Of a stretch of 64,000 nt of DNA, positions 58,874-64,000 are shown in pieces (position 1 is the first letter of the stretch; every line of letters starts with the position of its first letter). Made by a program: the position numbers and the translations under genes. The stretch comes from Diacronema lutheri (taxonomy: Eukaryota; Haptophyta; Pavlovophyceae; Pavlovales; Pavlovaceae), in assembly GCA_019448385.1 (NCBI GenBank), contig JAGTXO010000019.1:593001-657000 (forward strand). The letters are read 5' to 3'. Below the pieces are notes generated by a model. That model did no database searches and was not told the origin of the DNA. It saw nothing but the letters and a program-made list of their open reading frames with translations.

Positions 58874-61800
58874 ATGTCCACGCTGAAGCGTCGGCGCGCC
58901 TTGCTGCTCGCCCCACCGCCGGCCGAGCTGGCGCCGGTGCCGCGCTCGCCGGCCGCAACGCCGTTCACGCGCCCGTCGCGTGGCAGCGCGATGCGCGACA
59001 GTGCCGCCGCTGTCACGATCGCGGTGGTCACGCCTCCCGCGCGCGCGGCTGCGCCGCACAACGAGCCGTCAGGCGCGCCCGAGAGCGGCCCTTCGTCGCC
59101 CGCGCGCGACGTGGGCAACATGGCGGCGGATTTGCCGCTGGACGTCGGGCTGCAGGTCGAGCAAGGCACCGTGATGCACGCGCGCGCCGATGCGCACACG
59201 CACCGCGACGAGGCGCGCTCGGCTGCGGACGAGCGCGGGCGCGCGGCGCATGCGCCTGCGCGCGCGCCCGGCGCGGGCGCGGGCGCGGCGACAGCCAATG
59301 TGACGGCAGAACTAGGCCGGGCGCGGAAAGGCGATGCATCGCGCGAGCCTGAGCTCGACGGCACGCGCGAGCAATGGCAGCCGCCGCCGCTGCTCGACGA
59401 CGACGACGGCGGTGCGGACGTGGCCGGCGCACGCGCGCGTCGATCGCAGCGGCGCGCGCCCGCAGCCGGCGACGCGCGCAGCGGCGACGCGGGCGGAAGG
59501 TGCGCGTCGCCGGGCGCTTTGCCGAACGCATGCAACACGACGCCGCGCGCTGCGCAGCTCATCGCCGCCAGCGACGCACCTGGCGTGGCGCGCCCTTCCG
59601 TGCCGCCTGCGCCGTCCACGCCGAACCGGTTTGCGACGCCTCCCGGTGCGGGCGGTGCTGATGGAGCCTCCAGCGCGGGCGCCGGTGCGCGCGCGCTACG
59701 CACGGCGGGCAGCGTCGCGGTCGACGCGGCGGTCGCGCTGCGCGCCTCCGCGCGCAGCGTGGCGAGCGCCAAGCGGCCGCGCGCCGGCCATGACGCCCAA
59801 CCGACGGCGGCGCCCGCCACGCCTACCGCCGGCGCGAGCAGCGGCGTGCGCGCGTCGGGCGGGCGCGACGCCGAGGTCGGCACGGCGCCGTCGCGCGTCG
59901 CGTCGCCCGCGTGCCTCGCCGCTCCCGCCGTTTCGCGCGCCGTGCGCTCTGCGGCCAAGCGCGCACGCGACGATGCGGGCATGCACCCACCGGGCATGCA
60001 GCAACCAGCTGCAGGGCGCGAAAAACGGGTGACGGTCGAGGCGGCGGGCGACAGTGACGAGGCGCCGCCAAAGGACGAGATGGACGAACCCAGCCAACTC
60101 GCCTCACCGCGCGCGGCGGACAATGGCGGCAGCCGCGTCGGCGCGCTTGGCGACGGCTGTGCGTCGGCGCACGAGGCGCCTGCCCGTACGCGCCGAGCAG
60201 CTGATGGCGCGGCGGCACAGACCGCGCAGCCCGGCTGCGCCAAATGTCGAGGTGCGCTCAAACGCTGCGCGCGTTGCCAAGTGGCCGAGCGCCGTCGGCT
60301 CGACCGCGAGGCTGAGCGCGAGCGCGCGCGCCGGTTGGACGAGCGGTGCGCGGCAGCGCCGCCGTCGAGTATCCACCGTGTGGCGGCCGCTGCGGCCGCG
60401 CGCGCGCTCGCCGGGCAGTCCGGGCACGCCGGGCAGGACGATCCGGCTGGCGCCGGATCGGACGGCGAGGCGCTCGTGCGCGAGAGCGATCCGGACTGCG
60501 CGGACGCGCTGACGCGTCCGGACGCGCTGACGTGTCGCGCGCGCGCGCGCGGCGTGCAGCCCACGCCGCCGCGCGCCGCCGAGCGCGCGCGCACCGCGCC
60601 GTCGGCGGCGCCGGCCGCGCGAGCGGCGCCACGCGCCGGCGGTGCGGCGGGCGTGGCCGCGGCTGCGCCCGTCGAGATCACGTCTTTTGATGGCGGCGCG
60701 CGCGCGCGCGCGGTGCGCAGCGTGCTCAACGCGCGCGTGCTGTCGGCGCACGCGCGCGACGAGCCGCACGAGGAGCTGCGCCTCCACCGCGCGGACGGCG
60801 GCGGTGTCGAGTGCGCGGCGGACGCGGAGGCGGAGCTGACGCGGCTGCTGCTCGGTGCGCTCGTGCGCGGCGAGAACCAGTCGGCTCTGCTCATTGGCCC
60901 CCGCGGCTCGGGCAAGGCGCGGCTCGTGCGGCGTGTGCTCGCCGCACTGCGCACGGGTGCATCGGCGGAGGCGCATGGCGGCTTCCAGCTCGTGCAGCTG
61001 AGCGGCTCGCACCATGCGGACGATGGCGCGTGCCTCCTCGAGATCGCGCGGCAGCTGAGCGTGGAGAACGAGGTCGATGCGCACCTTGCCCACCACGCGC
61101 CACCGGGCGGCGGGCGCGGCCTCTCCGTGTGCGCGGGGCTGCGGCTGATTCTGCGCCAGCTGGGTAGCGCATCCGCCGCGCGCCAGACCGTCGTCTTCGT
61201 ACTGCACCACTTTGAGGCGCTCGCCGCGCGCGCCAAGCAGAGCCTCCTCTACTCGCTGCTCGACCTCGCCCACTCGGCGCACGCGCGCATCGCCGTGCTC
61301 GGCGTGGCGACGCGGCTCGATGCGCTCGACTCCCTCGAGAAGCGCGTGCGCTCGCGCTTCTCCGGCCGGCTGCTCTTCACTGCGCACTCCACGCATGCGG
61401 ACGACGTGCGGTACACGCTCGGTGGCTTGCTCTCGCTGCCAAGCGCCGCCGCCGAAGGGGCGGCGGACGCGTGCGCCCTCGAGCTTGCAGCGCTCGCGCC
61501 TGGTGAGCTTTGCAGCGCGGCGGTGGCGGCGCGCGGCGCGTCGTGCACGACGCTGCCGCCGCCGCTGCTGCGCGCGGCCGCGCAGCTGCGCGACCAATGG
61601 CACGGCACGCTGCGCGCCGCGCTGCACTCGCCCGAGGCGCGCGCCTGGGCCGACGGCGTCGCGCGCGCAGGCTGCACACGCAAGGAGCTCGTCGCGAAGG
61701 TGTGCCCGCGCGTGCCGCCCGCCGTCGCCGCGCGCGCGCCGCAGCACGCGCCCGACGCCGCGCCGCCGCGCCGCCGCGCCGCCGCGCCGCCGCGCCGCCG

Positions 61801-62525
61801 CGCCGCCGCGCCGCCGCGTTGCCCGCTGCCGTTGCGCCGCCCACTGCCGTTGCGCCGCCCGCTGCCTTTGCGCGTGCGTGCGTCGTCGTTGGCGCAGGCG
61901 TGCACGGTCGTCGCGCAGCTCGGCGCGCACGAGCGCCTGCCGAGCGCCGTCGAGCTCGCGGCCGCCATCTGCCGCGCCGAGCCGAGCCTCGAGCCGCCGA
62001 GCGCGTGCGAGCTGCTGAGCGACGTGTCATCCGCTGAGCTGCTCGTGCTCATCGCGCTACACCGCTACGCGCAGAGCGGGAAGGCCGAGCCGCCAAGCTT
62101 TGGTGCGCGCGCATGCGCCCGAGCGATACGGCTGCGGCTGCGCGCGTGGCTGACGCACCAAAGCTTGGGCGCATGCGGCTGCGCGCGTGGCTGACGCGCG
62201 CGCGGCGCGCCGCCGCCGGTCGCCGCGTGCGCCTTCCCGCGCGGCAGCGGGCGCGATGCTCGAGTACGACGCGTTCGTTGGGTGCGGCACGGCCGGCGCG
62301 CAGCACGCCTTCCCGCGCGCAGTGCTGCTCAAGGGCTTCGAGGCGCTCGCGCAGGTCGGGCTCGTCAACCTCGCGCCCGGCCGCGCGCGTGCGCAGCTCG
62401 CGCACGCGCACGTGCGCCTGGCCGTGTCTGCGGAAGAGCTGTGCGCGCACGTGCGCGCCAAGGCGGACTGCCCGACGCTCGTGCAGCGCTGGGCGTGCAG
62501 CTCTGTGGATGCGGTCGTGAACTGA
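58874..62525 (+). CDS. ORC4: Origin recognition complex subunit 4 with long N-terminal extension
   Basis: ORC4 is an AAA+ subunit of the replication-origin complex. Exons 58874-62102 and 62248-62525 give 1168 residues, over twice the human length (436), because of about 600 disordered N-terminal residues. The AAA+ core begins near 660: SALLIGPRGSGKARLVRRVL (Walker A with Ala in place of Ser/Thr), GACLLEIARQL, TVVFVLHHFEAL (His-His where Asp-Glu of Walker B is expected) and ATRLDALDSLEKRVRSRF, the family hallmark. The winged helix is completed by exon 2 (MLEYDAFVGCGTAG, LLKGFEALAQVGLVNLAPG, DCPTLVQRWACSS). A CxxC-x7-CxxC motif (CAKCRGALKRCARC) lies near residue 453. A low-complexity Arg/Ala/Pro insert (about 61755-61870) splits the core from the winged helix. 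The stop is 22 bp from the convergent neighbour. Confidence 0.85.
62093..62168 (+). repeat. 14-bp inverted repeat across the ORC4 5' splice site
   Basis: CCAAGCTTTGGTGC (62093-62106) is perfectly inverted at 62155-62168. The donor GT is at 62103-62104, inside the left arm. A 23-bp direct repeat beginning GCGGCTGCGCGCGTGGC also occurs twice in this 145-bp intron (about 62135 and 62176). Confidence 0.9.
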
Positions 62526-62547
62526 CTCGCCGCCGTCAGCTGACTAA

Positions 62548-64000
62548 TCATTCTAGCGCAAGACGCGCGCACAGATGCGTGACCGCGGGCAGCACCGTCT
62601 TGCGCGTCGCCGATCGGCGCAGCGCGGACGTGCGCAGGTGGCGCGCGCCGTCGGCGAGCGCAAACTCGAGGCCGAAGCCGGCGGCCGAGGCGATGCCCTG
62701 CTTGACGTAGAGCGGCTCCGCGAGCAGCGCCGCCGGCAATCCCTCGGGCGCGCGCTCGAGCGCGGCGGCGAGCGCCGCGCACGCGCGCACGGGCGCGTCG
62801 CCGCGCTCGAGGGCGGGGGCAACGGCCGCGCCCTTCAGGCCGCTGAGCTCGCCCTCGCCCTCGCCCTCAGCGCGCGCGCTGCGCACGGACGAGCGGTCGT
62901 CCGCCGCGGTGAGCGCGAGCAGCACGTCCACGCCGCGCTCGTGCGCGAAGCGACCCATCGCCTCCTCGAGCGGCCCGCCGCCGCCCGCGCGCAGCAGCAG
63001 GTCGGCGAGTGGGATAAATATGGCGGCGACGCCGACGCGCAGCCCGCCGCCGTCCGTCTGCTTGTAGTCGAGGGCGAGGAGCTCGCCGACACTCAGCCCC
63101 GCCACCTCGAAGCGCGCGTCGAGCAGCCGCTTGCCCAGCGCCTTGAGCGACGCGCTGCCGCCGAGCGCCGCCAGCGGAGGGAGCGGCGCATCTGCGCGCA
63201 GCCACTTGGCGTGGCGCGAAATCTCGTCGCCGTTGGCGGAAAGCGCGGGCGGCGCGCGCGGCAGCGCGGCCGGCCGGGCGAGCGCGGCGAGCAGCGCGTG
63301 CGCCGCGTGCACGTCGCGGTGCGAGTACTTGTGCGCGTCTGCGGCGAATGCGCGCGTGTCAACGGCTATCGCACCAAGGAGCAGCACGCATGCCTGCGCG
63401 AGCGGCGGGCTGGGCGCGGCCGGGTGCAAGAGGAGCTCGGCGATGAGGGACGATGCGCTCCCCGCAGCCACGTCGATCACGCGCGGCGCCGCGCGCTCGT
63501 GCCGGCGCGCGTCGTTGTGGTGGTCGTAGATGGCGGACACCGCACCGTCGTCCGCGCGCAGCCGCGCGGCCGTGCCCGCGTCGAGCGCGTTGTGGTCGGT
63601 GAGGATGAGCGCGAAGGGCGCGTCGGCGGGTGCGGCCTGCCACAGCGCTACCGTCGCGTCGGTCAGCTCGTCCGCGAAGAGCAGCTCGGCCGGCGCGCCG
63701 TGCTCGTCGGGCGCAAAGCCGGCGTGCGCAAAGAGCGCGCACGCGTCCTGCCGCAGCCGAAAGTCGCGCCGGGCGAAGGGGATGAGCGGCACGAAGAGCG
63801 GCGGCGGCGCGCCGTCGTCCGTCGTCGCCATCGTCACCGCCTCCGACGCCACTGCCGCGTGCCGGCAGAAGGCGAGCACGACCGACGAGACGATCGTGTC
63901 GAGGTCGCCCGCGGTGTTGCCGAGGACGACCGTCGGCCGCGTCGCGCGCGCGGCGGGCGGAGCGGCGGCGGCGGCGGCAACGGCGGCGGCAGCGCGCGTG
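62548..64000 (-). CDS. Prune/exopolyphosphatase-family DHH phosphoesterase (5' end outside window)
   Basis: The frame is open to the right edge, so the start codon is missing from the window; about 484 residues are visible. DHH-family motifs appear in order: VVLGNTAGDLDTIVSSV (motif I, metal ligands Asp), LTDHNALD, YDHHND (the DHH motif) and a C-terminal DHHA2-like half (VGVAAIFIPLADLL, VDVLLALTAAD). Prune and yeast Ppx1 hydrolyse short-chain polyphosphates and related phosphoanhydrides using Mn or Mg in the cytosol. An Ala-rich stretch precedes motif I at the window edge. The visible part is one exon. Its stop faces that of ORC4 with a 22-bp gap. Confidence 0.82.
   Translation of the reverse strand, partial: TRAAAAVAAAAAAPPAARATRPTVVLGNTAGDLDTIVSSVVLAFCRHAAVASEAVTMATTDDGAPPPLFVPLIPFARRDFRLRQDACALFAHAGFAPDEHGAPAELLFADELTDATVALWQAAPADAPFALILTDHNALDAGTAARLRADDGAVSAIYDHHNDARRHERAAPRVIDVAAGSASSLIAELLLHPAAPSPPLAQACVLLLGAIAVDTRAFAADAHKYSHRDVHAAHALLAALARPAALPRAPPALSANGDEISRHAKWLRADAPLPPLAALGGSASLKALGKRLLDARFEVAGLSVGELLALDYKQTDGGGLRVGVAAIFIPLADLLLRAGGGGPLEEAMGRFAHERGVDVLLALTAADDRSSVRSARAEGEGEGELSGLKGAAVAPALERGDAPVRACAALAAALERAPEGLPAALLAEPLYVKQGIASAAGFGLEFALADGARHLRTSALRRSATRKTVLPAVTHLCARLALE

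Noticed and set aside
1-64000. tRNA, rRNA, riboswitch, LINE/LTR or virus-like sequence
   Set aside because: No conserved RNA blocks, reverse transcriptase, integrase, capsid or long terminal repeats were seen on either strand.

Overview
The window is nuclear DNA of a very GC-rich, intron-bearing eukaryotic alga with motile flagella. Three things point to this. There is a complete axonemal outer-arm dynein heavy chain gene. There is a Tic22-like plastid-import protein that begins with an ER-type signal peptide, as expected for a plastid of secondary origin. Spliced genes alternate tightly on the two strands. Together with the extreme GC content and GTGCGC splice donors, a haptophyte (pavlovophyte-like) is my best guess, but this is inference and no marker gene here settles it. 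I found no rRNA, tRNA, CRISPR array, virus-like element or autonomous transposon.

Layout. Positions 1-2648 hold no gene I can support but carry a 34-copy 37/31-bp minisatellite. Then follow RPAP3 (+), a modular membrane-anchored papain-family protease (-), a Doa10/MARCH6 RING-CH ubiquitin ligase (+), an SGNH/GDSL esterase (-), an unknown 111-residue protein (+), a giant Ala-rich coiled-coil protein (+), the E4 ubiquitin ligase UFD2/UBE4 in 11 exons (-), an ABHD1/3-type hydrolase (+), a heat-shock factor (-), an unknown membrane protein (+), an outer-arm alpha dynein heavy chain with kelch/IPT/filamin head (-), an HMG-box protein (+), an unknown polytopic membrane protein (-), Tic22-like (-), a carbohydrate sulfotransferase (-), an RRM protein (-), an SFT2-like Golgi transport protein (+), ORC4 with a long N-terminal extension (+), and a prune/exopolyphosphatase DHH protein (-) that runs off the right edge.

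The exon structures were worked out by hand. They join in frame and restore family-conserved sequence across the junctions. RPAP3, Doa10, UFD2, the dynein, the HMG protein, ORC4 and the protease all close to whole codons. Divergent pairs share short promoters of about 100-310 bp, and convergent stops are often only 22-83 bp apart.

Themes that connect the genes: Doa10 and UFD2 both belong to ubiquitin-dependent ER/Cdc48 quality control. RPAP3 (R2TP/HSP90 co-chaperone), HSF and the axonemal dynein fit protein folding and cilium assembly. I see no operon-like logic or dedicated novel system. The most unusual biology is in the DNA itself. Introns carry huge homopolymer C tracts on the sense strand just upstream of the 3' splice site. 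The donor consensus is GTGCGC. Intronic and intergenic tandem repeats have frame-breaking periods, while coding tandem repeats are all multiples of three.
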